Source of the DNA: Cladopsammia gracilis
Lineage: Eukaryota; Cnidaria; Anthozoa; Scleractinia; Dendrophylliidae
Reading direction: 5' to 3'
Assembly: GCA_022457155.1 (NCBI GenBank)
Contig: JAJGOT010000909.1
Location: 1 to 64,000 of the forward strand
DNA: 64,000 nt
The notes beneath the pieces were generated by a model, which was not told where the DNA came from, made no database searches, and was given only the letters and a program-made list of their open reading frames with translations. A program made the position numbers and the translations under genes. Below are positions 30,497 to 41,711 of this stretch, piece by piece. The first letter of the stretch is position 1, and every line of letters begins with the position of its first letter.

Positions 30497-33400
30497 TCAC
30501 TTGGGGATGATTGCCTTTCCCTGAGCATCATGGCTGAAAGGACAGACATGCGCGTTGAATGGGCAAGCTCCCAACTTCTTCTGCCCATCCTTAGAGACTG
30601 CAATGACATCATTGAAAAACTTGGTGTGAGCAGCTCCGATCTTGGAGGTATCTCGCATCTGTGTCATCTTCTCCACGAACTCCCCAACACATTTGCAGTT
30701 CTTGAAAGGGCAGCCTTCCTTAAATGCAGGGCAGTTACCGGCCACGCCTTTGTGCTTCTTTACCAGGCCAGCGTACGGACACACCCCTTTATCAAAAGCG
30801 GGACACTTAAACATAGCATCGTTCATGGTGATGCCCATTGGAGTCTAAATTGAAGAAACAAAGCAAAAAAAAAATGAAATAAATCGTACAGTGGCACTAT
30901 TAAAATGAAGGCTGAAAAGCCGTACTTTCCTGTGCTGCTGATTGTTTTGCTATTCAAGGTGGCTCTATCATTGGAGTCTAGTAAAATCTATTCAAATGTG
31001 GAAACGACAGCTATCCAGTAATACGTTTCTATTGTGCTGTATACATGACTTTGTATTATCGTTTTGCAAAACAGATGAAGTTTTTAGCCTGTGAATGTCA
31101 TTTCAGAGCATGACCATACATGAATAGTGATTATAAAAGCTGTTTATATATGCATGCTATACAAGAAGGTAACAACTTGCGAATTTGTACTGGCGGCACC
31201 ATTTGATTATTTCAATATGTTTAAATGGGCAATGTCACCTAGAAGTGTCACTTTCAGATCATACAATATATAAATGGAAACCTACAAATAATGGTCCAGT
31301 TTTGTTAACAAATACTCTACCAGTGCACAGAAAATGGTATTCGTTATCTTTGGCCGCGGATGGACAGGATTGCAACTTAAAAATTGGCCAGTTTTTTCAA
31401 GTTCCTCCCAAGTGTGGAAAAATCGCAGAAAAACTACTGAATTGTTCTTAGTGTTCTGAGAGCAATTTTATGTTTGAGCAAAGGTTCTTTGCCAACTAAA
31501 ACTAATTTCGATTTTGAGACGGCAATACTGCATTATATTGACGGCTAGTTGGGAGAAAATATATTCCGTATTGGGTGGAGTCGCGAAGCGACGGAGCTCA
31601 ATACGGAGAACATCTTTTCTTCCAACGCCGTCAATATAATGCAGTATTGCCGTCTCAAAATCGAAATTAGTTTTGTATCACGCTTAAACTGTTTTTCGGG
31701 CAAAAACAAAGCAAAACTGAGGATAACTAATGCTGATCAAAACTGAAATTCTTACTAGTCACGAGGTGACGTACACGACGTTTTGTAAGCGTTATCATAT
31801 CTTTGTTAAGCAAAAAAGTTTTAAAAACACGGACTTTTCACGCTATAAATTGCTCATTGAAATAAAAACAATTTGTTAGAACATCTTTTCGAAGTTTTTC
31901 AAAGTTACAAACGTCGAAAAAATGAGTAAATAACGCAAACATGTCGAGGTTTTAGTCCAAATCTTTTTTTCATATTAAGATGACGTGATAGCGCGCGCAC
32001 AGCATAGCTCAATGTAAACAAACCGTTCAAACGAACAAAAGTAGCTTTTAAACTTATCTTATTCACTATTTGTTAACTTTCGATAGAAAGGGTCGTTGCA
32101 TTGAATACAGCGTTGTTCAGCTGCCAAACTTGACAAAGTAATCTTTATTTTTGCCCCTCCTATGAAGATAATTTTAAATTTTGGTTTTCTACGGAAGGAA
32201 CCCATTAAATTGCCGCGGGAAATTTTCAACCAATCACAGGCTGGTTTTTGAGACGACAATACGACTTTATATTGACGTTTCAGAAGCAGAGAAAAATATC
32301 TGAGAATCGTGATACTCTGGTGTATTTTGACCAAATCACAGCAGAATCTGCGTGACAATGCCCCTTTAACAAATCGAAACAGTAACGGCCAAATTAATAA
32401 ATTATTTCAACGAAACATACCACAACGTAGTCCGGACTATTTTTAACTACAGGTTTTCCACTGGTGTCTTTGGCAAACGGGCAGCCACCCTTAGTTTGGA
32501 AAAAGGGGCACGTTTTTCCCACGGCAGCCTCCTTGGTTTGGGCAGTCAAATGGAGTACCCTGAGAAACTCCACATACGCCTCATCACCTTTGCACTCGTC
32601 TCGCATCTGGCCAAGTTTAGCTTCAAACTCTCCAACGGTTTTGCACTCCTTGAAGGGGCACCCACTCTTAAATGCGGGGCAGTTGCCAGCTGCTCCCTTT
32701 TTTTCTTCTGGGAGTTTGGAAAATGGGCAAACCTTGTCCAAGAATACGGGACACTGGCGCTTAAGATCGTCAAGAGATACCGAGGCTGGATACTGAAATA
32801 AAAGGTAAACAAAGAAGAAAAAAACAATTAAAAGGATGCATTTCTTGAAGTTCTTTAATAGAAGATACTTATTCGATATAAGAAACATTTAAATGTCTCC
32901 TACAGTGTAAACGGTAATGCAAGACATATTCGAAAACAGCCGTATTTTAGAGTAATTTTGGTAGATTGGAATCTTTTGCTGAAAAGGCCATTTTACAGTT
33001 GTGTACTTTGTAGCCTGGCTTTTAATGAAAGTGAGGCTGGAGTTGACTTTGTTTTGATACAAACCTTCCTGCTTTTTAATGGCAAACATGTTGAACATAA
33101 TGTAGAAGAATATGATTTACATACTAGAAGCAGGAAGGTTTGTATTAAAGAATAGTCAACTACACTTCTTAGCTTCGAACAAGAGATTATAATTGGACAG
33201 AGAGGGAGTCTAGGTGCCTTGGCTGGGATATCTTAATTGCAAACAAGTTATTTTTAGTAACAATGCGGACCAATGCGGAAACAGTTTCCGGTGAGCTGGT
33301 TGATTTCCGGAAGACTTGCTTTCTTGAATCATCGCGTCAAATCGAGGCTGAGCCAACAAATTAAAAAATGGCGACCATCGCGGTGATAATTTCGCATTTC

Positions 33401-36400
33401 AAAAAGAAAGTAAAATGGTCCTGTTTGAGCAAAGAACGAAGAACGTTATATACTACCAAGGAAAGGCCACCAAACATTTTTGTGAAGCTAAAAATTGTTT
33501 TCAGTCAGTCGCTGAAATTAAACCCGCGCGGTGTTTGTTTAAGTCCGTAAAATTCTCAGTGACCAATTATAATCCAATCAAAGCAACATTCAGAAAAACA
33601 ATTGATTTTTATGAAACATAACTTGGACAAGGCGAATGAAGATGTCCGATCCATCTTTTTAGAGGCTTGTATAAAAAGGTAAGCTTAAATAGAAATCGTG
33701 TACATTCGTACGGTACCCGTACGCGGACTTCGGTTTGCTATTCGTACGGAGTCCAAAACTTTCGTCAATTTTCGATGTTATTCTTCACTTTTGTTGATCC
33801 ACAATATTGAATGTTCGTTTAGTTTTACGAAGCGCTACTGGTAAGGGACGTTAATTTGGCTCAGACTAATTGCTGAGTCTCTGTATACCACGCGAGCGAC
33901 TCATTTCGTGACACTTAGAATTTTTTCCGCGTCAAGGAATACTCCCGTACGGCCAACTTCGATTTGCTATTCGTACGGGAGTCAGAATATTTCATTGATT
34001 TTCGATGTATTTGCTGATTCTTGCCAATCCAAAATATATTTACAGAGGTAAATATAATATTTTGGATTAGCAAGAATCAGCAAATACATAGAAAATATAA
34101 AATCAATGAAATATTCTGACTCCCCAAAATTCGATACCCTATTTCAGACCATTACCCTTAAATCGATACCCAGTTTCAGATGTTAATCAAACTGCATTTC
34201 TCAAGGGCTGAAAAAAGTAGCTTCCTCTAAAAACCATACCTAATTCCAGACCACAGTGCGCTAAACATACCCTATTTCAGACCAAAATGGTCAGAATCTA
34301 TACCCTATTTCAGACCAAAACGGCTTGAAAACCATACCCTTTAGGGCCGCACATACCCATGTAGCTTATATAAGGGAGTACCCCCTCGGGGGGGGGGGGG
34401 GGGATAGACACAATTCAGTGTCGATCTTAGACGACGGTAATTCAGTAATCTCCGAGTGCGCAATGCCACGTATTTACTAGGAATTATGCAAACTTAGTTT
34501 GTCCTGCAGTGTTACATGGTGTTAGAGCGACTTTTTGAACCCTTTCAACTTTCAAGAGTGCCTAAACTCAACATTCATGAAAAATCGCAATTTTTATTTT
34601 GTAAACTGTATTGAAAATAAACAATGCTATGCTAAAGTACTGGCGAAAAGCTGGAGGTAATCTTTCATTTGTGGGATCGATCCTATCGATCACACCACAG
34701 GATTTCGTTGGTAGACTTAAAGTGAAAGGATTAACGATACGTGCGTAACCACTTCTTGGTCGTAACTAAGGGCTGCGTTATAAAAACCGCAGGCTGAGGC
34801 GAGTCAAAAGATGCGACCAAGGGTGTGGGAGTCAGGCTGGAAGGCGAAGGAGGGGGAGGGGAGAGGAGGGAAAAAGTACGCCTGCTCGTACTCATTGTTT
34901 CTCTTCGTTCGCGAACGGAGTTCCTGATTGGTGCGGTAGGTTGCATATCGATTGACGCCTTTCAGTCTATGGCGTGTTTTTTCTCTATGTAGATTCGAGG
35001 ATGCCCTGGCTCCAGAGTATCAAGAGTGAAATTAACCGCATAAAGCATTTGTCACGAAAAAATAACATAGAGGTCGAACGGCGCCTCGACAACGCTTTAC
35101 AAAACAAATCGGTTTTAGGTAATTTTTTACGCAAGTTGTGATAAGAGTTTAACATAAAATGATCGATATTGGGCTGTGTTGAATCGGCACCCAAAGAGAC
35201 GCCACAGGCCCTAATTTAAGTTATGTTTAAATAACTTTCTGATTCTCCCTCGCTGATAATGTTTCAATTGATATTGGTATTTTAGATCTTTGGAACTTAA
35301 CCTTCGCGGTTACGACTGTTAAACTCCGATAATCTATTCACAAGCGCTTGTGTAATACAATTTTGTCAATTTTTTTCTCTACCTAGGAATACTCCCTCTG
35401 TGAAATGTTTGTCTGGCTTTCCATGCAATTCCGCAAATAGGTTGATTAAATTACAACGGACTACAAACTTGATAAATGTCATGGTAAACCACATTTTTTT
35501 CCTTTCACAACATGGGCAACTAAAATAATTTCATAACGAGGGAAGCAATGAAATAGAAAGCTTGAAATTAAAAAAAAGAGAAAGAAATCAAACGCATAAT
35601 CAAAGTGTATTTAGAAATACAGATGGTTAAAAGTATTATAAGCGCGACGTTTCGGTGTCATCATCTTGAATCCATCTTGTCGTACTGACACCATTATCAA
35701 GCGAAAGCGAAAGATAGAAAAAGGACGCGTTAACAAGCGAAAGGAAATCTGCATACTCTATACAAAAAGCTTAGCCCTATTGTATGAAATTGTATGAAAT
35801 GCTCCTGATTAGAGAGCACAAGCCATCCCTAAACAAACAGTCAGATTCCCTTAGGGCTAAGCTTTTTGTATAGAGTATGCAGATTTCCTTTCGCTTGTAA
35901 ACGTGTCCATTTTCTATCTTTCGCTTTCGCTTGATAATGGTGTCAGTACGACACCGAAACGTCGCGCTTATAATATTTTTAACCATCTGTAAATCAAACG
36001 CAGCCGTTTTATTGCGTTAAACTTGTTGGTCATTAAAGCGGTTATTTACTGGTATTACATAATAATTTAGAAGAGGTGGTGGCGGCTTCGCTGTAGTTTT
36101 TCCGCTTAGTCGGAAAGCCCTATTGAAACCAACTTTGATATGCGCGCACTACGAGACTAAAAGTTTTTCTTGATAGTTCCCCGGTTCATTATAAGAAGAA
36201 TTTTGTCGTTTTGCAGAGAGAAGTGCGTTTCTTAGACAGTGCGCTAAATAAAAAAGTCCATGCGGCAGGCGGAACAGTGAAAAGAAAAAATTCTAATCAA
36301 GCAGAGGTACAAGTTAAAAAAGTAACACCTTGTCGGTGAAGTGCTTCACACGAGCAAAGGACACAAGCGTTGTTGTTTAATACGCGAAGGTTTAGCTGAT

Positions 36401-36722
36401 GTAATACGTTCCTGTGGTAGTCCGGATAGTCTACTACGTATATATACTTGTTGAGCGTTCCTTTGCTTCCATTTTCAACGTTCAAGTCCTGGAAATCTTA
36501 TGAATATATAAAAAAATACATAGTCGCTAATGAAAGGATAACTCGACTTTTCATAGTATTTACGACATACTTACGTTTCAGGTTGAAGGTAGTGCAGTAG
36601 AACTATCCCTGTTTATCGCAGTGCAACTAATTTCCCCTTAATAAACAGCACCCAGCTTACGTAACTTGATTTATGCTACAACCTTCGAAGAGTGACAACT
36701 GAAATTCACTTACTTTTGACAT
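30497..36722 (-). CDS. Two-domain Cys-Pro motif protein, copy A (intact, three exons)
   Basis: Proposed coding exons: 36722-36714 (Met-Ser-Lys, donor GTAAGTG), 32792-32421 (124 codons, acceptor TTTATTTCAG, donor GTATGT) and 30844-30497 (115 codons plus TGA, acceptor TCAATTTAG). All junctions are phase 0, giving 242 aa. Exon 2 encodes domain 1 (QCPVF, VCPF, NCPAF, GCPFKECK, VGEF, QMRD, TCPF, GCPF). Exon 3 encodes a clear paralogous domain 2 (KCPAF, VCPY, NCPAF, GCPFKNCK, VGEF, QMRD, ACPF, VCPF). That gives twelve Cys-Pro dipeptides. No signal peptide or membrane segment is evident, so it is probably cytosolic. CPF-type dipeptides are the core of heme regulatory motifs, so heme or redox sensing is possible but unproven. 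I do not recognise the family. Unlike copies B and C, copy A has Ser for Cys in KDTSGK (domain 1) and MRDTSK (domain 2). Exons 2 and 3 are secure. Exon 1 rests on its ATG, donor, phase and upstream TATA box. Confidence 0.8.
31501..31671. mobile_element. Palindromic MITE in intron 2 of the Cys-Pro gene
   Basis: Arms start ACTAATTTCGATTTTGAGAC and continue GGCAATACTGCATTATATTG. They are perfectly inverted at the right end, around a centre with GTCGCGAAGCGAC. Orthologous copies sit in the same intron in units B (about 47412-47583) and C (about 59465-59635), so insertion preceded the duplications. A related segment (GAGACGACAATACGACTTTA) lies at about 32252. Confidence 0.8.
33180..33450 (+). repeat. 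~270-bp repeat X, direct copy in unit A
   Basis: It begins CAAGAGATTATAATTGGACA and runs through a GTTTCCGGTGAGCTGGTTGA segment to GTTTGAGCAAAGAAC. It is inverted at 44877-45137 (unit A right edge). The same pair occurs in unit B (49076-49340 and 56936-57204), and the direct copy recurs in unit C (61132-61395). Copies are about 90% alike. Confidence 0.8.
33981..34120. repeat. Long hairpin in intron 1 of the Cys-Pro gene
   Basis: GTCAGAATATTTCATTGATT through TTTGCTGATTCTTGCCAATCC pairs with its inverse ending ATCAATGAAATATTCTGAC. Arms are about 57 bp with a few mismatches around a short A/T loop. It is present in units B (about 49871-50010) and C (about 61932-62072). It follows two partly matching CGTACGG-flanked segments. 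Confidence 0.8.
34125..34345 (+). repeat. Minisatellite of ATACCCTATTTCAGACC units
   Basis: Variants of ATACCC-ATTTCAGACC recur at least six times at 25-40 bp spacing. A poly-G run follows at 34389-34402, of different length in each unit (11 in B, about 20 in C). Inverted relatives of the motif (TTGGTCTAAAAAATAGGTTT) lie at about 37070. The same block is in units B and C. Confidence 0.75.
35619..35990. mobile_element. Hairpin of Penelope-like terminal sequence, unit A
   Basis: Outer arms ACAGATGGTTAAAAGTATTA and TAATATTTTTAACCATCTGT enclose inverted ~130-bp segments with CGACGTTTCGGTGTC and TCTATACAAAAAGCTTAGCC. The GAAACGTC-ending hammerhead-like motif is in the right arm (about 35925-35970). 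The left arm of A and C carries a ~20-bp insertion (CATCATCTTGAATCCATCTT) that B lacks. Confidence 0.75.
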
Positions 36723-36837
36723 GTTGGGTATGAAAACGGCGTGAAAGTTGCGCTTAGAAGTCTTGACTCTCGAGTTCGAGCTGTTGTAGTTCTCTCTGTC
36801 ACTGACAAACCAACTGATTTTGCAACCACGCCGAATC

Positions 36838-36850
36838 GCTTTTTATAATC
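36838..36850 (-). promoter_or_regulatory. Putative TATA box of Cys-Pro gene A
   Basis: GATTATAAAAAGCG on the minus strand lies about 120 bp upstream of the proposed ATG (36722). A start site ~30 bp downstream would give a 5' leader of about 90 nt. The element is unchanged in unit B (about 52707-52719). Confidence 0.55.
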
Positions 36851-37718
36851 GATTGGTGATTGACAGGGCATCAGCGGGATAAACACGTGAAAATCACATG
36901 GAGCTGAAATAGGTCAACACCCCACCCACGACCCCACCACTACCCCACTACCACCCAGAGCGGCATGCTTTGTGTTAGTATCCGGGATGGGGGCACTACC
37001 CCATAGAACTAGATAGGTATGTGCGGTCCAAATGATCATGGTTTTCAAGCCGTTTTAGCCGTTTTGCGCATTTGGTCTAAAAAATAGGTTTGATTTCATT
37101 GCCTTTTCACTGCCATTTTGGCTTCCACTGGGGCAATTTTAATGGGAGGAAGGTTCAAATAGCTATCTGTGGCTTATCCGTGCTGACATATAGCATTATG
37201 TAACAGAGCTGGAGTTTGACACGTTCATAATAATAACTGTTTTGTTGTTGTTGTTGTTGCGTGATGTCCATGGTGGTGTAATAGGTCAAAGATCGAACCT
37301 GGCACATTTGACCATCGATGGTCAGTGGATGGTAACACAGTAACACGACTCCAAGGATTTTTCTGTTTTTAGAAACCGTCGACGCAGTTTAATTATTCCA
37401 CTCTGGATATTTATTAGAGAACGGACCTCTGGAGTTTGGGAGATTTCTGCCAAACATTGCATAAGTCCTTTGTCTGTGTCCAGACATTCACGCTGTGATA
37501 CGATTGAGTCGCTTTACACCTAGCGATGATAGGATAGAAATCATAGAGTTTTGGTCTAGAACAGGCAGGGTATCATTTGCTGGGAAACTGATCGATGGTG
37601 TGAAGAATTAAGGGCCAGCAGCATTGTTGACAGATGCATATTTTTCCACTCAGTAGTGATACAGTTCTAAAAATAGCAAGTCGGGATAGGGTAGGGATTT
37701 TCGGTGTCTAGTCTAGCA

Positions 37719-37850
37719 TAGGGTAGCCTGTTCCAGGCTCTCAGATAGTGGGGGCGAGCGAAAATGTCGGAGCGAGCGAAGAAAGAACGAGGGAGGGGGG
37801 TGGGGGAAGGGGCGGAAGGAGAGCCTGTAAGACTTTCTTTAACGGACCGC
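37719..37850 (-). repeat. Purine-rich repeat, inverted relative of 42062-42190
   Basis: GCCTGTTCCAGGCTCTCAGA, AGTGG-GGCGAGCGAAAA and GGAGAGCCTGTAAGACTTTC are matched in inverse order at 42062-42190 and, in unit B, at about 54534-54662. The left copy exists only in unit A's extra segment. Confidence 0.7.
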
Positions 37851-38697
37851 TTCTGGTATACCAGCTCCTGGTATACCCTCTGATTGGTCAATTTTGACAG
37901 ATAGCGTCAACACCCGCAAAACGCGTAATCTGAATCACTCATGTCAATCATCATTACGGTGAACACGGTTCACGCGCGCGATTCGCGGAATCCGAGTTAT
38001 GTGCTATTTTGAAAGAATGTCTCCTGGATTTCCCAGAAGTAAGGTCGCTGAGGAAGAAGCAAGATGTATGTGCGGTTCTGCCTACCCGTTTTGGGAAGAG
38101 TTTAATATTTCAGCTCTTTCCGCGACTGACTGGAGATTCAAATATTTCAAACCAGATGCCATGACGCCATACTTCTCGCAAGTTATGCTAACCGCAAAGG
38201 TACTAACCGCAGACTTGCGCTCACATGAAATCACGGAATGAGAAATGAACTGATCCTAAGCAATAATTACTACTTAAGATTTTGCAACTCTTTCAAAGTG
38301 AGCCAAAAAAAAAACTCCACTGTTATGCCAAGAGCTAGCAAACAAACGACGCATAACTAAATAATTCTAAACGGCTCTGGAAAGCGTAAATTCCTCCTGT
38401 CAGTATCACAGCTAGAGATTTTTTCCTAAGATCAAAGAAACGACAACATTTACAACAACAGGCCTGTTAAATCTTTATTTTGATCCAAAAGGAAAAATCT
38501 CTCAGGCACGTACTTGGGATAGACTTATTCTAAGCTGGGCTAAAATGTTTTTAGCGACAGCAGGATTTGTGTTAGGCCAGTCACCTTTTATAACAACGTT
38601 CCATGAATTCGAGCGATCGTTCTCGCACAAGTCAGACAACTGATATTGGAAAGCTGCTCGTGCCTTGCAATCCTGTGGCCAAGTAAAGGCCTATTAA

Positions 38698-39113
38698 AGG
38701 CCTATTTACACGCTGCGATTTGTCGTGCCGATTTGTCGGCCCCGAGAAATCGTGAAGCAAATCGGCGCGTGTAAATGGCGACCCGATGCGCGCGCGATTT
38801 CAGTCCGACATGTCGGCCGATTCGGAAAAAATCTGTGATCGCTTCACAGATTTTCGCGTGTCGGGCCCGATTTTAAGAACGAAAACGCAATCTGGACAAG
38901 AAATCACGCAAAACAAATTATATCTGCAGTATTTAAACTAACAACAACCTAAATAACCTATTGGATATCATTTGATTTTCAAGAAGTTCTTAGCAGAAAA
39001 GTTTTGAAATAAAATAAAGTTCATGTACAATGCTTGCACTGTACAAAGAGCGCGCGCACGATTTGTCGTGGCCGACAAATCGGCCCGACAAATCGCAGCG
39101 TGTAAATAGGCCT
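38698..39113 (+). mobile_element. 416-bp MITE flanked by TTAA (family AGGCCTATTTACACGC)
   Basis: The ends AGGCCTATTTACACGCTGCG and its inverse are flanked by TTAA on both sides (38694-38697 and 39114-39117). Inside are sub-palindromes (GATTTGTCGTGCCGATTTGTC, CTGTGATCGCTTCACAG). A TTAA target duplication is typical of piggyBac-like elements, though the termini are not the usual CCC. A second copy starts at 39118, directly at the shared TTAA, and is cut at about 39226. Confidence 0.85.
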
Positions 39114-39226
39114 TTAAGGCCTATTTACACGCTGCGATTTGTCGTGCCGATTTGTCGGCCCCGAGAAATCGTGAAGCAAATCGGCGCGTGTAAATGGCGA
39201 CCCGATGCGTGCGCGATTTCAGTCCT

Positions 39227-40098
39227 TATAATATAGAGGGCAAAATTACTGAATGCTGATTGGCTGACGAAGAGGGCATCTTTTATTATTTGAGGGCAAA
39301 ATTACTCGCTCCTGATTGGTCGAGCATCAAAATTTCTCACTCGTGATTGGTTGAGCGCGTCGTTCTCGTTGCATTCAGTTGGCTTGGCGGGATTTTGAAG
39401 AAAATTTACAAACGGAGCGCTCGCATGTTTCGCCGGAGATTTTGTTATATAAAGGAATGAAATCGGAAGATACCTAAGAAAGGAATTCTACAGGTTAATT
39501 ACAGCATTTTACGCCAAACAGGAAGCGATTATTTGTGTCAAATCTTGGATTAACTAGGCGCCTGCAGGCCACTTTGCGACGTTGAAGACCTCGAAGAAAT
39601 TCATTCATGGCGACAAAAGGTTTTAAAGTTCCATCACTTCATTGAAAAAATGCGGATTTCTGCGGACCTAAAGAAAAGAACTTTGACAGATTTTGCTGAA
39701 AGGGAAAATATACGTTTAACAGGAGAAAGAATAAGGCTAAAAGAAGTGAAAGAAAGCAATTAAATCGCCAAACGTGCAAGCAAGTTTGTACTCTCGCCAT
39801 TTGTTGTTGTTATTAAACAAAGCGGCAAAAACTTCAAAACACAGGTACGCTTAAATAAAACTTGCTTTGTTTTTGTCGTAAAGTGTCTTTTTTCGATAAA
39901 AATCAGTTTATATTCTCTAGATGTACATAATAGCCAAATGTATCTTTGACCGAATAGAAATTTATTTAACCACAATGAGTTAAAAAGGTTTTCTTGTCAG
40001 TTTGCGAAAGAGTATTTTACACTTCGGGTAGTTTCAAGTCTGAGTGACTCTTAAAAAAGTCTGAAAGGTTTCCTTATAATTTTGCCCGCTATATTATA
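39227..40098. mobile_element. 872-bp TIR element (TATAATATAG ends)
   Basis: The left end TATAATATAGAGGGCAAAAT and right end ATTTTGCCCGCTATATTATA are inverted repeats of ~22 bp with one mismatch. It truncates the second TTAA-type MITE copy. The middle has protein-like but unidentified sequence, with no intact transposase. Confidence 0.75.
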
Positions 40099-40126
40099 AA
40101 CAAGTAATTGCATGTTCCCTCGTAAA

Positions 40127-40239
40127 TTAAGGATTAATATCACTTGTGCTTTCAGAAGCTGTAGAAATTGCCCGAGTCGCGAAGCGACGAGGGCAATTTC
40201 TACAGCTTCTGAAAACACGCGTGATATTAATCCTTAACT
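40127..40239. repeat. ~110-bp palindrome
   Basis: TTAAGGATTAATATCAC and CAGAAGCTGTAGAAATTGCC pair with their inverses on the far side around CGAGTCGCGAAGCGACGAG. Found only in unit A's extra segment. Confidence 0.8.
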
Positions 40240-40264
40240 TTACTCGGGCCCATGCGATTACATA

Positions 40265-40674
40265 AGGCCTATTTACACACTGCGATTTGTCGTGCCGATT
40301 TGTCGGCCCCGAGAAATCGTGAAGCAAATCGGCGAGTGTAAATGGCGACCCGATGCGCTCGCGATTTCAGTCCGACATGTCGGCCGATTCGGAAAAAATC
40401 TGTGATCGCTTCACAGATTTTCCCGCGTCGGGCCCGATTTTAAGAACGAAAACGCAATCTGGACAAGAAATCACACAATCAAATTATATCTGCAGTATTT
40501 ATACTAACAACAACCTAAATAACCTATTGGATACCATTTGTTTTTCAAGAAGTTCTTAGCAGAAAAGTTTTGAAATAAAAAAAAAGTTCATGTACAATGC
40601 TTGCACTGTACAAAGAGCGCGCGCACGATTTGTCGTGGCCGACAAATCGGCCCGACAAATCGCAGCGTGTAAAT
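40265..40674 (+). mobile_element. TTAA-type MITE, third copy
   Basis: Nearly complete copy (AGGCCTATTTACAC to GCAGCGTGTAAAT) of the family at 38698-39113. It is interrupted at its right end by a palindromic element, and sequence of the same family resumes at 41103. Confidence 0.8.
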
Positions 40675-40681
40675 TTGTTAA

Positions 40682-40856
40682 ATTTCCACCGGTTTTCCGT
40701 GGTGTGGACTCTTATTTACCACGATTTACGTCATCACATGGTCAAAATGTTGTGGACTCACGAGGCGCAGCCGAGTGAGTCAGCAACAAATTTTGACCAT
40801 GTGTTGACGTAAATCGTGGTAAATAAGAGTCCACACCACGGAAAACCGGTGGAAAT
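40682..40856. mobile_element. 175-bp near-perfect palindrome
   Basis: Arms ATTTCCACCGGTTTTCCGTG ... CACATGGTCAAAAT are exactly inverted at the right, around GACTCACGAGGCGCAGCCGAGTGAGTC. It is nested in the TTAA-type MITE region and probably belongs to a larger insertion ending near 41101 (GGTAAAAAG). Confidence 0.8.
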
Positions 40857-41102
40857 CTGTTTTTTACCACAATATTTAAAAAAAAAAATACGGAGAAAAA
40901 TCGAAGTTTCGTTACAAAACGCGACTGCTAAGAAAGCGCAAGCGTTGTCTATAACTTCCTCGCAATCTGATTGGTTTATTTTTCTCAAGCGCGCGCTTTT
41001 GTAGGCATTGCGTGATGTTAGCGTCAGCACCGTTGTCTGTACTCTCATTTACCACTCGCATCGACCAATCAGATTGCGAGATTACCGACAACTGTGGTAA
41101 AA

Positions 41103-41711
41103 AGGCCTATATACGACATGTCGGCCGATTCGGAAAAAATCTGTGATCGCTTCACAGATTTTCGCGTGTCGGGCCCGATTTTAAGAACGAAAACGCAATC
41201 TGGACAAGAAATCACGCAAAACAAATTATATCTGCAGTATTTAAACTAACAACAACCTAAATAACCTATTGGATATCATTTGTTTTTCAAGAAGTTCTTA
41301 GCAGAAAAAAATTGAAATAAAATAAAGTTCATGTACGATGCTTGCACTGTACAAAGAGCGCGCGCACGATTTGTGGCATCGTACATGAACTTTATTTTCT
41401 TTCAAAATTTTTCTGCTAAGAACTTCTTGAAAAACAAATGATATCCAATAGGTTATTTAGGTTGTTGTTAGTTTAAATACTGCAGATATAATTTGTTTTG
41501 CGTGATTTCTTGTCCAGATTGCGTTTTCGTTCTTAAAATCGGGCCCGACACGCGAAAATCTGTGAAGCGATCACAGATTTTTTCCGAATCGGCCGACATG
41601 TCGGACTGAAATCGCGCACGCATCGGGTCGCCATTTACACGCGCCGATTTGCTTCACGATTTCTCGGGGCCGACAAATCGGCACGACAAATCGCAGCGTG
41701 TAAATAGGCCT
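41103..41711. mobile_element. Two TTAA-type MITE copies fused head-to-head
   Basis: A right-hand part of the family (41103-41374) is followed directly by an inverted copy (41375-41711) ending AATAGGCCT next to TTAA. Together they form a ~270-bp-arm palindrome. Confidence 0.8.

Noticed and set aside
31185..31451. Plus-strand 88-codon frame with near-identical copies at 47073 and 59149
   Set aside because: It lies in intron 2 of the Cys-Pro gene, is antisense to it, has no recognisable motif, and is conserved only because the whole unit was recently duplicated.
32464..32801. Plus-strand frames of 100-110 codons opposite exon 2 of the Cys-Pro gene (also at 48362 and 60282)
   Set aside because: They are antisense shadows of the Cys-rich exon. 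The real coding strand is shown by splice sites, phase and domain repetition.
32546..32888. Hydrophobic N-terminal extension (ILLIVFFFFVYLLF) upstream of domain 1 as a signal peptide
   Set aside because: It is the polypyrimidine tract and acceptor region (TTTATTTCAG) read as protein. The exon begins at the Tyr-Pro after this AG.
37999..38241. 80-codon plus-strand frame in unit A's extra segment
   Set aside because: Looks mildly protein-like but has no known motif, no splice support and no copy in other units to compare.
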